64,000 bases of DNA from Bin87 sp965208015. Its GTDB lineage: Bacteria; Chloroflexota; Dehalococcoidia; Lucifugimonadales; UBA3495. The number at the start of each line of letters is the position of its first letter. Position 1 is the stretch's first letter. Shown piece by piece: positions 17,366 through 26,010 of the stretch. The stretch covers positions 1,550,001-1,614,000 of the forward strand of contig OZ242309.1 in assembly GCA_965208015.1 (NCBI GenBank). Direction: 5' to 3'. The notes beneath the pieces are model-generated. The model was given only the letters and a program-made list of their open reading frames with translations, did no database searches and had not been told where the DNA came from. Made by a program: the position numbers and the translations under genes.

Positions 17366-18328
17366 CTACACAATCCCGACCGCGCTGTCCACCATCACGG
17401 CAGCGAACAGCAACGCCAGGTACGCCAGCGAGTAGAGGTACGTAGCCTTCGCCCGCCCCCGGTCGTCACGACGCCATAGCCTACCGGCCAGCCAGATGAA
17501 AGGCGCGCCCAGGGCGGCGGCGGCCGCGACGTAGATCAGCCCTACTTGCGGCAACAACCCGAACATCAGGGTCAGCCCAGTCAGCGCGATGGAGTAAAGG
17601 AAGATGTGCAGCGCCGTCTGCCGCCGCGAGGACACCACCGGAAGCATGGGCACGCCCGCGCGCTCGTAGTCGGTTTGGATGAGCAGCGACAGCGCCCAGA
17701 AGTGGGGCGGAGTCCAAAAGAAGACGATGGCGAACAGGTAGACCGCCGGGAGGTCCAGCCCTCCGGTAACCGCCGCCCAGCCCACCATCGGCGGGATGGC
17801 GCCGGCGGCTCCGCCGATTACGATGTTGTTGGGAGTCGTTCGTTTCAGCCACAGGGTGTAGATGAATACGTAGAACAGGCTGGCGCACAGGGTCAGCGCC
17901 GCCGACAGCAGGTTGACCTGCGTGGCCAGCAGCGCGAACGCTGCAATGTTGAGCGCCACGCCGAACGCCAGCGCGTAGCGGGGCGCGACGCGGAGACCCG
18001 CAACCGGCCGCCCCTGCGTCCTTCGCATGTCGCGGTCGATGTCCCGGTCCAGAAAGTGATTCACCGCGTTGGCGCCGCCCGACGCCAGCGCGCCGCCGGC
18101 CCAGACCAGGCCCAGCAGCGTCAAAGAGGGAACTCCCTGCTCTGCCAGGAACATGCCTCCGGCCGCGGTCACCAGCAGCAGCGAGATAATCTTGGGCTTG
18201 GTCAACGCCAGGAAATCCCGCGCCACGGCCAGGATCGACGTGTTCCCCGTCGTCTCGGCAACCAGTGCTGAAACGGTCGAATCGGTGGCTTCTCCCTCGG
18301 GCCGGAACCCGGGCGCGCTACTCGCCAT
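17366..18328 (-). CDS. ctaB: protoheme IX farnesyltransferase (heme O synthase)
   Basis: A 320-residue UbiA-family prenyltransferase that adds a farnesyl group to heme b to make heme O. The Asp-rich substrate motif is NHFLDRDIDRDM, followed by RTQGRPVAG, with the second motif region around YTLWLKRTTPNN. About eight or nine helices are predicted. Its start overlaps the ctaA stop by 11 bases, so the two heme A genes are translationally linked. It sits ahead of ctaC in the operon. Confidence 0.93.
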   Translation of the reverse strand: MASSAPGFRPEGEATDSTVSALVAETTGNTSILAVARDFLALTKPKIISLLLVTAAGGMFLAEQGVPSLTLLGLVWAGGALASGGANAVNHFLDRDIDRDMRRTQGRPVAGLRVAPRYALAFGVALNIAAFALLATQVNLLSAALTLCASLFYVFIYTLWLKRTTPNNIVIGGAAGAIPPMVGWAAVTGGLDLPAVYLFAIVFFWTPPHFWALSLLIQTDYERAGVPMLPVVSSRRQTALHIFLYSIALTGLTLMFGLLPQVGLIYVAAAAALGAPFIWLAGRLWRRDDRGRAKATYLYSLAYLALLFAAVMVDSAVGIV

Positions 18329-19322
18329 TCTGCCCCGCTTGCCGGTTCAACTCGAAGCCCCGGTTCAACTCGAAGCCGGAATTGATCGTGCGCACGTCAA
18401 GATAGGCGACAATGGCCATGGCCGCCGCCGCCGTCCACACCGCCGTCGCCGCCGTCAGGTGCAAAGCCCGCCAATGGGCCTGGAAGTCGAGCCAGATGGT
18501 CGCCGCTCCAACAATAATCTGAACGACAAACGTGGCAACCGTAAGCGCCGCCAGCCACCGGAGGGTCGTCCCGCGTCCCATCGTGCCGCCCCAGCAGCGC
18601 CAGGCCGCGTAGAGCAGCAGCAGGCCGAGGACCAGCACCACGTAGCGGTGGAACATGTGCACCGCCGTAAGGTGGTTCATCGGGAACGCCTGCCCCTGGC
18701 ATAGCGGCCAGGTGACGCACGCCCCGGTGGCTCCCATGGCCGTTACCAGCGCGCCGCTGACGATCACCGCGTAGACGCTCACCGCGCCGACAATCGCCCA
18801 CCGATGGTAGCCATCCCCGGATCGAGCTGAAGTCGTGAGGATCGGGGTTCGATACGATGCCACCATGATGAACACGCACGTCGCCAACAGCGCTTCCGCC
18901 GTGGCCAGATGCAAAGCGACGATGCCGCCGGGCAAATGGGTCAGCACGGTGACTCCACCCAGAAGGCCCTGCACGATCAGCAGCGGCACCGATATTGCGG
19001 ACGGGATCCATACCCACCGGTCGGAACGGTAGCGGGCCAGCGCGACCCCTGCCGTGACCAGGATCAGCGGCCCCACTATCACCGAAGCCACGAACCGATG
19101 CGTGTATTCGATGATCGCCGTGTACTCCAGCGGGGGCAGCACTTTGCCGTAGCACAACGGCCAGTCGGGACACCCCAGGCCGGACCCGGTGACCCTGACC
19201 ACTCCGCCGATGATGACCAGCACAAACACCGAAATTACGGTTGCCGTGGCCAGTCCCTGCAACCAGGTCGGCCCGCGCCGACGCTCGGCGTCCGCTGATG
19301 TGCTGATACTTATGGAAGCCAT
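18318..19322 (-). CDS. ctaA: heme A synthase
   Basis: A 334-residue, eight-helix COX15/CtaA protein that oxidises heme O to heme A for the downstream oxidase. Signatures are GSGLGCPDWPLCYG, EYTHRFVAS and the second-half copies TGACVTWPLCQG and HMFHRY, preserving both Cys pairs and the heme His ligands. ATG at 19322 is chosen over a TTG four codons upstream. The last residues contain GFELNR twice in tandem, from an exact 18-bp DNA duplication. It is the first gene of the cta operon. Confidence 0.93.
   Translation of the reverse strand: MASISISTSADAERRRGPTWLQGLATATVISVFVLVIIGGVVRVTGSGLGCPDWPLCYGKVLPPLEYTAIIEYTHRFVASVIVGPLILVTAGVALARYRSDRWVWIPSAISVPLLIVQGLLGGVTVLTHLPGGIVALHLATAEALLATCVFIMVASYRTPILTTSARSGDGYHRWAIVGAVSVYAVIVSGALVTAMGATGACVTWPLCQGQAFPMNHLTAVHMFHRYVVLVLGLLLLYAAWRCWGGTMGRGTTLRWLAALTVATFVVQIIVGAATIWLDFQAHWRALHLTAATAVWTAAAAMAIVAYLDVRTINSGFELNRGFELNRQAGQNGE
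18342..18377. repeat. exact 18-bp tandem duplication in the ctaA 3' end
   Basis: The unit CCGGTTCAACTCGAAGCC occurs twice back to back (18342-18359 and 18360-18377). It adds six residues (GFELNR) to the C-terminal tail after the last helix, where it is probably tolerated. It looks like a slippage or unequal-crossover product. Confidence 0.9.
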
Positions 19323-19522
19323 TGGAACGCGCAACGAACACCGGAGAGGCGCGCGACCCGCCCGGCATTCAACCGCAACATTAATGATAAAGCACGACCC
19401 TTGGATTTGCTACAATCGTTTGAGTGCCATGCTCCCCGGTCTGTCCACCCAGTGACCCGCACCAGCGCTGATCGCGAGGCAAATTCCTGAGAAATCCGAT
19501 TACTTCCGTATCTCGCTGCGCC

Positions 19523-19864
19523 GTGGCATTCGGGCTGGCCGCTGTGCTGGCATGTGCCCTCGGGTGCGGAAGCGAGTCGGCGAGCGGAGGCGAGGGCCAC
19601 GGCGACGGCGACTCCCTGTTCCCCAGGTTGCCCAGGGTCACCGGTCACATCGACCTCGTCGACGCCGATCCCGACAATCCTCGCCACTTTCGGGTCCTCC
19701 ATCTTACCGATGCCGATGGACGCAAATGGCGGTTCCGCTCTGAGGGCTGGGTAGGCGTCTCCGTCGGGCACCTCAAGGACCACCAGATCCAGGGAACCCC
19801 GGTGACCGTCTGGTATGAGGAGCAGCCTGATGCAGTCCGGTTGGCGCGCTTTGTGGGAGATTAG
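19523..19864 (+). CDS. small lipoprotein of unknown function (GTG start)
   Basis: A 113-residue exported protein. It starts with GTG at 19523 (no ATG is available) and has a short hydrophobic signal ending at a lipobox Cys (LACALGCGS), followed by a Gly/His/Asp-rich spacer. The mature part, PRVTGHIDLVDADPDNPRHF to the end, reads as a small beta-rich domain, but no family is recognised. It is divergent from ctaA with about 200 bases between them. TACAAT near 19411 could be a -10 box, but no good -35 accompanies it. Confidence 0.6.
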   Translation: MAFGLAAVLACALGCGSESASGGEGHGDGDSLFPRLPRVTGHIDLVDADPDNPRHFRVLHLTDADGRKWRFRSEGWVGVSVGHLKDHQIQGTPVTVWYEEQPDAVRLARFVGD

Positions 19865-19932
19865 GCGCACCCCAACGGCAAGCCGGCTTTGGAGGCTTGC
19901 GACAGTCGGCAAAGAATGTCGCGGGGAATCGC

Positions 19933-19938
19933 TATAAT
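19933..19938 (+). promoter_or_regulatory. -10 box upstream of the pentapeptide-DUF433 gene
   Basis: A perfect TATAAT about 49 bases before the ATG at 19987. The -35 region is weak. AAGGAGG (19973-19979) provides the ribosome-binding site. Confidence 0.35.
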
Positions 19939-19986
19939 CGATGCCGATGGCAGATTGGGGGCAACCGGGTGAAAGGAGGCTATGTG

Positions 19987-20745
19987 ATGCCAGTGCCGGA
20001 ACAGATTCAGTGGCTGCTTGAGGGACCTGAAAAGTGGAATGCACGGCGGGTAGATGAGCCATTTAAGCCAGACGTTTCCGGCGTCGACCTGCGTGAGGAG
20101 TTCCAGAGGGTACGTCGCAGGAACAACGAGAAATTGATGCTGAGGCCAATTGACTTGATCGGGTTCAACTTGTCTGGTGCTAACCTGAAAAACGTCATCA
20201 TTGGCGACGCTGACCTCATCAACGCATCCTTGCGAGACGCCGACCTCAGCGGCGCTTATCTGTACGGAGCCAACTTCTCCGGCAGCGACTTATACAATGC
20301 TGACTGCTCAGGCGCGGACCTAGCCTACGCCAATCTTACCGGAGCCAATTTGGCTAACGCCAACTTCAGCAGGGCGGACCTCAGCGGGATCGACTTTGCC
20401 GGAATAGACCTCACTGCAACCAAGCTCGACGGAGCCAAATTGACCGGAACGCGCCCAGTTCACCTCCTATTAACTTCGTCTGACGATCCGCCGACGCATA
20501 ACCCTGATCGGGTGGATTACCGGAACATAATCACCATCGAGCCTGACAAGCGTTTCGGCAAACCCTGCATCCGTGGTATGCGAATGACCGTGGGCGACGT
20601 GCTGGGATACCTCGCATCAGGTATGACCGAGGCGGAAATATTGGACGATTTCCCCGACCTGACCCACGAGGACATCTTGGCGTGTTTCGCTTTTGCAGCC
20701 GATCAGGAACGACGCATGGTTTTCATTTCAGCGGACACCGCATGA
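19987..20745 (+). CDS. pentapeptide-repeat protein with C-terminal DUF433 antitoxin domain
   Basis: A 252-residue fusion. Residues about 55-150 form a right-handed pentapeptide helix (FNLSGANLKN, DADLSGAYLYGANFSGSDLY, ANLTGANLANANFSRADLSG). Residues about 175-245 are a DUF433 domain (IITIEPDKRFGKPCIRGMRM, then GDVLGYLASGMTEAEILDDF), which in other systems is the antitoxin of a PIN-like toxin. Strong AAGGAGG precedes ATG 19987, and an upstream in-frame ATG lacks one. The stop overlaps the toxin start as ATGA. Pentapeptide helices mimic DNA or act as scaffolds, and their role in an antitoxin is not known to me. Confidence 0.8.
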   Translation: MPVPEQIQWLLEGPEKWNARRVDEPFKPDVSGVDLREEFQRVRRRNNEKLMLRPIDLIGFNLSGANLKNVIIGDADLINASLRDADLSGAYLYGANFSGSDLYNADCSGADLAYANLTGANLANANFSRADLSGIDFAGIDLTATKLDGAKLTGTRPVHLLLTSSDDPPTHNPDRVDYRNIITIEPDKRFGKPCIRGMRMTVGDVLGYLASGMTEAEILDDFPDLTHEDILACFAFAADQERRMVFISADTA

Positions 20746-21074
20746 GGCTTTTGTTCGACAACGATCTGTCCCCGAAACTTGTAACACAATTGTCGGACTT
20801 ATACCCGGACTCGCTGCACATTAAAGATATCGGACCTGAAAACGCTCCAGATGCCGACATTTGGGCCTATGCTCGGGAACACGGCTTGGCAATTGTGACC
20901 AAGGACCAGGATTACCGCGGACTGAGTAGCTCCAGGGGGCATCCGCCGAAAGTTATTTTGGTGGACAGGAGAAATGGCCCGACCGCCAGAGTCGCCGCAT
21001 CTCTCCGTGACCGCTACACCGGTATTCGGGCTTTCATCCAGGACGACGGCGCGGCCCTCTTATCGTTCGACTGA
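20742..21074 (+). CDS. DUF5615 PIN-like toxin
   Basis: A 110-residue Mut7-C/DUF5615 PIN-like protein, the usual partner of DUF433 antitoxins. The acidic sites are visible: MRLLFDNDLSPKL at the start, ENAPDADIWAYAREHG, and IVTKDQDY. The expected activity is metal-dependent RNA cleavage held in check by the upstream protein. It begins within the antitoxin stop (ATGA), so translation is coupled. No frameshift or truncation is seen. Confidence 0.8.
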   Translation: MRLLFDNDLSPKLVTQLSDLYPDSLHIKDIGPENAPDADIWAYAREHGLAIVTKDQDYRGLSSSRGHPPKVILVDRRNGPTARVAASLRDRYTGIRAFIQDDGAALLSFD

Positions 21075-21158
21075 GGTTGCCCGGTTGCCCCGTGTTGCCC
21101 TAAACTTGCGCCCAATCCAAGACTCTCCGCATCTACCCTCAACACAGGAGGCTCGAAT

Positions 21159-22484
21159 ATGCCCCTGCCAACTCCTCTAAAGGGAATACGCGTGGTCGAT
21201 TTCACCTGGGTGCGCGCCGGCCCCTGGGCCGCCCGCTGGATGGGCACCCTGGGCGCCGAGGTCATCAAGGTGGAATGGCCCCTCAACCTGGACACGCTGC
21301 GTCAGAACCGCTTCACCGTCCCGCCCGGCGTCGAACCCGGCCCCAACTCCACCGGCCAATTCGCCGACACCAACGCCAACAAGCGCGGCATCAGCGTCAA
21401 CACGCGGACGGAAGAGGGACTGGAACTGGTCAAACGCCTGATCTCAGTTTCAGACGTTGTCATCGAGAACTTCAGCAGCCGCATCATGCAGCGCTGGGGC
21501 TTGGGCTACGAGCAGCTCAAGAAGATCCGGCCCGACATCATCTACGTGTCCATGGCCGGCTTTGGGCACACTGGACGGTACCACTGGTACGGCACCATGG
21601 GTCCGGCGGCCCAGGCCCTGAGCGGCCTCACCCATCTGTCCGGTCTGCCGGGGGCGCCGCCCGCCGGCTGGGGTTGGTCATACCTGGACGACACCGGCGG
21701 CATGTACGGCGCGATCAGTGCGCTGACGGCCCTGCGCCACCGCTCCGCCACGGGCAAGGGCCAGCACGTCGACCTGTCCCAGATGATCACCGGGATCACG
21801 CTGACGGGCCCGGCCTTCCTGGACAAGACCGTGAACGGGCGCAACGCTCGCCGCGAGGGGTTCCCGCCGGGGAACCGCACCGTGTGGCCCGGCGCCGAGG
21901 TGGTCAACAACTATCGCGGCCCCATCGCCGCGCCCCACAACGCCTACCGCACCTCGCCCGGCGGCTACAACGACTGGGCGACCATCGCCTGCCTGTCCGA
22001 TGACGAGTGGCACAAGCTGGTCAAGCTCATGGGCAGTCCCGACTGGGCCGACGACCGTTTCGACACCATCGAGGGTCGGCTCGAGCACCAGGAGGAAATG
22101 GACGGCCACATCGAAAAGTGGACCGAGACCATGGGCAAGTACGAGCTCACCGAGAAGTGCCAGGCCGCCGGCGTCCGCGCCATGGCCGTCCAGAGCAGCC
22201 AGGATCGGGTCGACAATGACCCGCAGCTGCGGCACCGGGACATGTACGTTCCCATGGACCATCCGATGCTCGGCCCGTGGAAGTTCCAGAATGCCCCGTT
22301 CAAGATGTCGAAGTCGCCGGCCCGCATTGCCAACCCGCCGCCCATGATCGGGCAGCACAACCGCGATGTGCTCGAAGACCTGCTGGGCGTGGACCACCAG
22401 GACTTGCTGGATGGTTACGAAAACGGCGTCTTCTGGCCCACCACCATGGACCGGTACCCCTACATTGAGGAGGCCCTGCGATGA
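21159..22484 (+). CDS. family III CoA-transferase (CaiB/BaiF), first of pair
   Basis: A 441-residue CoA-transferase that would move CoA between carboxylic acids through an aspartyl-CoA intermediate. It opens GIRVVDFTWVRAGPWAARW, contains ADTNANKRGISVN, and has YLDDTGGMYGAISAL, where the Asp aligns with Asp169 of formyl-CoA transferase. AGGAGG precedes the ATG. Its stop overlaps the next CoA-transferase start (ATGA), so the two are co-translated and may form a heterodimer as BbsEF does. The acid substrate cannot be deduced. Confidence 0.88.
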   Translation: MPLPTPLKGIRVVDFTWVRAGPWAARWMGTLGAEVIKVEWPLNLDTLRQNRFTVPPGVEPGPNSTGQFADTNANKRGISVNTRTEEGLELVKRLISVSDVVIENFSSRIMQRWGLGYEQLKKIRPDIIYVSMAGFGHTGRYHWYGTMGPAAQALSGLTHLSGLPGAPPAGWGWSYLDDTGGMYGAISALTALRHRSATGKGQHVDLSQMITGITLTGPAFLDKTVNGRNARREGFPPGNRTVWPGAEVVNNYRGPIAAPHNAYRTSPGGYNDWATIACLSDDEWHKLVKLMGSPDWADDRFDTIEGRLEHQEEMDGHIEKWTETMGKYELTEKCQAAGVRAMAVQSSQDRVDNDPQLRHRDMYVPMDHPMLGPWKFQNAPFKMSKSPARIANPPPMIGQHNRDVLEDLLGVDHQDLLDGYENGVFWPTTMDRYPYIEEALR

Positions 22485-23794
22485 CTTCCGCCAACGGTAA
22501 TCAGAATGACGGGATCGACATCGGCGGGGCGCGTTCCGCCGACCTGAGCCTGCCGGGAGCCTTGGACGGCCTTCGGGTCCTCGAGATCTGCGACGAAAAG
22601 GGCCAGTTCTGCGGCAAGCTCATGGCCGACAACGGCGCCGATCTCATCAAGATCGAGCCGCCCGGCGGCGAAGCCTGCCGCAGCTTCGGCCCCTTCCTGG
22701 ATGACATCCCCCATCGGGAACGGAGCCTGTCCTTCTGGCACTACAACACGTCCAAGCGGGGCATCACCCTGAACTTGGAAACCCGGCAGGGTCAGGAACT
22801 CCTCAAGCAGTTGGCGTCCAGCGCGGACATCGTGCTGGAGAGCCGCAAGCCCGGTTACCTGGAATCCCTGGGGCTGGGCTACGACGCGCTGTCCGCCGAC
22901 AACCCGGGGCTCATCATGTGCTCGCTGACGCCATACGGCCAGACCGGTCCGTGGCGGGACTACATCACCAGCGACATCACCCAGATGGCTGGCGGCGGGC
23001 AAATGGCATCGTCGGGGTACGACGAGATCGATGTGCCCAACGCACCGCCTATCGCTCCTGGCGGCGGCAACTCCTGGCACATCGGCGCACACTACGCCTA
23101 CATCGGCCTCATGGCCGCCCTGTACTACCGTTTCCTCATCGGCGAGGGGCAGTACATCGACGCCTCCATCCACGAGGCCTGCGCCCTCACCACCGAAGGA
23201 GCGATTGCCATCTACCTCTCCACCGGCGAGGTGGTGCAGCGTCACACCGGCCGCCACGCCGCGCCCGACATGTCGCCCGCCATCCAGTTCCCCACCGGCG
23301 ACGGCGGCTGGCTAAACACCACGCGCTCCGGCACCAACCTGACCCCGGCGCGGCTCAAGTTGCTGGCCGACTGGTTCGATCAGACCGGCATGGCCGAAGA
23401 CCTCACCGACGAGCGCTACCAGGACCCCGAGGTTATAGCGGCGGAAAACGACCACATAGTATCCGTGATGAAGAACTTCTTCATGAACTCCACGTTGATG
23501 GACTCCTTCCACGGCGGGCAGCAACGCGACTTCCCCTGGGGCGCCATCCGCACCATGGATGAGCTCGTCGGCGACGACCATCTCACCGACCGCGAGTTCT
23601 TCAAAGAGGTTGAACATCCGGAACTGGGCCGCACCTTCACCTACCCGGGGCCGGCCATGCTGTTCAACGGATCGCCGTGGCGCATCAGCCGCCGCGCGCC
23701 GCTCATCGGCGAGCACAACTCGGAGATCCTCCAGGGCGAACTGGGCGTCACCAACTCGCGGATGCTGCTCCTGGCGGAAGGCGGCGTGATCTAG
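22481..23794 (+). CDS. family III CoA-transferase (CaiB/BaiF), second of pair
   Basis: A 437-residue paralogue of the preceding gene (ICDEKGQFCGKLMADNGADL, HYNTSKRGITLNLETRQGQE). The stretch that normally carries the catalytic Asp reads NSWHIGAHYAYIGLMAAL, with no acidic residue, so by eye this subunit seems to lack the nucleophile. That fits a structural partner in a heterodimer. It starts inside the stop of the first subunit, and its own stop overlaps the GTG of the following HTH-DUF433 gene by one base. Confidence 0.85.
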   Translation: MTSANGNQNDGIDIGGARSADLSLPGALDGLRVLEICDEKGQFCGKLMADNGADLIKIEPPGGEACRSFGPFLDDIPHRERSLSFWHYNTSKRGITLNLETRQGQELLKQLASSADIVLESRKPGYLESLGLGYDALSADNPGLIMCSLTPYGQTGPWRDYITSDITQMAGGGQMASSGYDEIDVPNAPPIAPGGGNSWHIGAHYAYIGLMAALYYRFLIGEGQYIDASIHEACALTTEGAIAIYLSTGEVVQRHTGRHAAPDMSPAIQFPTGDGGWLNTTRSGTNLTPARLKLLADWFDQTGMAEDLTDERYQDPEVIAAENDHIVSVMKNFFMNSTLMDSFHGGQQRDFPWGAIRTMDELVGDDHLTDREFFKEVEHPELGRTFTYPGPAMLFNGSPWRISRRAPLIGEHNSEILQGELGVTNSRMLLLAEGGVI

Positions 23795-24372
23795 TGGACG
23801 ACCTGCGCCACGTCCCGCTGTATTCGATACCGGAGTGCGCCAGGTACTTGGGCCTTCCGGTATCGACGGTACGAGGTTGGATCGCTGCACCCAAACCTGA
23901 CCGCGAGAACGACGGGAGGCGGTTGGTGAAACCGGCGGGGTCAGACCCCACCGCTTTGTCGTTCACCAATTTGTTAGAGGTCTTTGTTCTGACATCGTTG
24001 CGCCGGAACCGCGCAGCGCCAACGAAAGAATTGCTCAAAAGCGTCCTGTCCCTGCAACGCGACGACGATGCGACGGAGGGAAACAACTTGCCACGGGCAG
24101 ACTTTTGTCGCAAGCGTATCGAGTACAACGACGATGGCGCTCCGATACGATTCTATCCTTTCACCCGTGGCTACGGGCGTGAAGATCCGAAACTGGTGGT
24201 AATCGATCCAGCCGTTTCCTTCGGGAGTCCCGTCGTTGCGGGCTCTGGCGTTCGCACCAAATCAGTTGCCAAGTTCTTCGTCGCCGGAGAGACCATAGCA
24301 GAATTGGCCGACGAATATCGTCTGTGTCCGGCGCAAATCGAGGAGGCGGTGCGCTACGAGCTTGCCGTCTGA
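23794..24372 (+). CDS. HTH-DUF433 antitoxin-type protein (GTG start)
   Basis: A 192-residue protein. The N-terminus has a MerR-like helix-turn-helix (LYSIPECARYLGLPVSTVRG), suggesting DNA binding, and the C-terminus is DUF433 (VVIDPAVSFGSPVVAGSGVR, ETIAELADEYRLCPAQIEEA). The GTG at 23794 shares one base with the upstream TAG. It lies directly ahead of a PIN-like toxin frame, making a second DUF433 module in the same 5-kb stretch. It may bind its own promoter, although it now appears to be read from the CoA-transferase operon. Confidence 0.75.
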   Translation: MDDLRHVPLYSIPECARYLGLPVSTVRGWIAAPKPDRENDGRRLVKPAGSDPTALSFTNLLEVFVLTSLRRNRAAPTKELLKSVLSLQRDDDATEGNNLPRADFCRKRIEYNDDGAPIRFYPFTRGYGREDPKLVVIDPAVSFGSPVVAGSGVRTKSVAKFFVAGETIAELADEYRLCPAQIEEAVRYELAV

Positions 24373-24767
24373 ATTTACATTCTTCTCGGACGAAGATTTG
24401 GGAACGCGTCGTTTCGCCGAAGTGATCCTCAGGCGATGGAATTCAGTTGGAAAAACTGCTTGACCATTTTCCCAGGGGTACCCCTGATGCTGAGTGGATC
24501 CCGGAGGTGGCTCAACGTGGTTGGGTGGCGCTAACCCATGACCGACGCATCCGATACAACCGCCGCAATAGAGACGCGGCAATGAATTCCGGTGCGCGCA
24601 TTATCGTCATCAGCAGCGGTACTACTCGAGCTGAAATGGCTCGGATCTTCCTGGAATTGCATGACCATATACTGGGATTTTTGCGAGACAACCAGCCCCC
24701 GTTCATCGCCCGCCTTTACCGGGATCGCATCGAGATGTGGTTGAGCCAGGACGATTTGACGCCCTGA
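24362..24767 (+). pseudogene. frameshifted PIN-like (VapC45-type) toxin
   Basis: The 5' part, from TTG 24362, reads LPSEFTFFSDEDLGTRRFAE up to WNSVG and then runs into a stop. The family-typical continuation (KLLDHFPRGTPDAEWIPEVA, VALTHDRRIRYN) is in another frame from about 24447. Removing one base in the GGAAAAA run (24449-24455) joins them as VEKLLDHF, which restores a complete domain. This is a real inactivating indel, a sequencing error in a homopolymer, or a slippery site. Its start overlaps the preceding DUF433 gene. The downstream part alone could start at TTG 24447. Confidence 0.75.
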
Positions 24768-24797
24768 CCCAACCCGGGCCGCCTGATGGTCAGCTAT

Positions 24798-25907
24798 CTA
24801 CGCCACAAACAAATCCTCCGGCAGGAAAGCCGACACCGTGTAGTTGGGAACGTCCACCACGTTGCTCACCTTCAGGTCCACGGCCACGCTGCATATAACG
24901 TAGGCCTGGTTGCGGGAGAAGCCCCGCTCCTCCAGCAGGTCGATCATGTTCAGGATGGCATTGCGACAGGCCAGGGTCAGATTCTCGCCCTCATTTACCC
25001 CGTCGTCCCGAACCGGCATGCCCATCGTGGCCACGAACCGCCGCGGCGCGGCCCATTCCGGGGCGATGTAGTAGTCCTCCCGGCTGAACCGGGGCCAGCG
25101 GATGTTGTGCCGTTCTGCCTCTCCCCTCAGCACCCGGAACCGGACGGTGCAGGTCGCGCCCATCTCCACGGCCGTGACGCAGACCTCTCCGTCGCCCTGG
25201 GCGAAATGGCCATCCCCGGTTGAGAACAGCGCGCCGTCCACGGCCACCGGCAGCAGCAGCTTCGATCCGGTTGAAAGTTGCTTGACGTCAAAGTTCCCGC
25301 CGTTCTCTCGGGGCGGCAGCGTGCGGATCCCGTGAGTCGCGCCGGCGCCGTCGATTGGAACCGCTCCGGCCACGTCCGGCGGCAAGGCCACGCCGCCGCG
25401 CGATGCCAGCTCCGCTTCACGCCGGGTCCACTCCTCCAGCTGCGCGTGGGACGGCGCCACACCGGAAACTCCCATGAATGACGCGCCGGGCACGCGAACC
25501 CCCGGTATCTGGTCTGACGTGGCGTACCCGTCTGCGATGTTCCAGTGCACCATGAACGGGTCGGTGAACACGTCGCGCAGGAAGCCGAAGCCGGGGAAGA
25601 TCACGCTGAAAGCGTAGGGCTGCGGCTGGATGTCCACGAACTCCACCTCCAGCAGGTCACCCGGCTCGGCACCTTTCACCGCCACGGGGCCGGTGAGCGG
25701 ATGGATGACGCCGGCGTCCATTCCGGCGAAGTCGGCTTCGGTGACGCCCGGTTGCATCTGGCCGTCGAAGGCATCCCTCGTTTCCAGCACCACCTCCTCA
25801 CCCTCGTCCACCTCGATGACGGCCGGTAGGTCCGGGTGCCAGCGGTTATGGCCCGTGTTAGACTCCTCGCGCAGCGGCCTGCTGCGGTCGATAGTGATGC
25901 TCTGCAT
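24798..25907 (-). CDS. acetamidase/formamidase family protein
   Basis: A 370-residue FmdA/AmdA-type amidohydrolase that would release ammonia from formamide or a short aliphatic amide. Signatures are NRWHPDLPAVIEVDEGE, GPVAVKGAEPGDLLEVE, FSTGDGHFAQGDGEVC and ENLTLACRNAILNM. ATG 25907 is chosen because GGAGGGA lies 8-9 bases upstream and homology starts there, although the frame is open 62 codons further. It is divergent from the NTF2-like gene and convergent with the broken toxin. Confidence 0.85.
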   Translation of the reverse strand: MQSITIDRSRPLREESNTGHNRWHPDLPAVIEVDEGEEVVLETRDAFDGQMQPGVTEADFAGMDAGVIHPLTGPVAVKGAEPGDLLEVEFVDIQPQPYAFSVIFPGFGFLRDVFTDPFMVHWNIADGYATSDQIPGVRVPGASFMGVSGVAPSHAQLEEWTRREAELASRGGVALPPDVAGAVPIDGAGATHGIRTLPPRENGGNFDVKQLSTGSKLLLPVAVDGALFSTGDGHFAQGDGEVCVTAVEMGATCTVRFRVLRGEAERHNIRWPRFSREDYYIAPEWAAPRRFVATMGMPVRDDGVNEGENLTLACRNAILNMIDLLEERGFSRNQAYVICSVAVDLKVSNVVDVPNYTVSAFLPEDLFVA

Positions 25908-26010
25908 GAAATTGTCCCTCCGCGGCCGTGTTTTCTGCCTACAGCCGTCTGCCGGGATGCTATCGACAGCCCCGTAGGGTGTCAAGAAATCAACCAGAGG
26001 AGGAGCCGTC

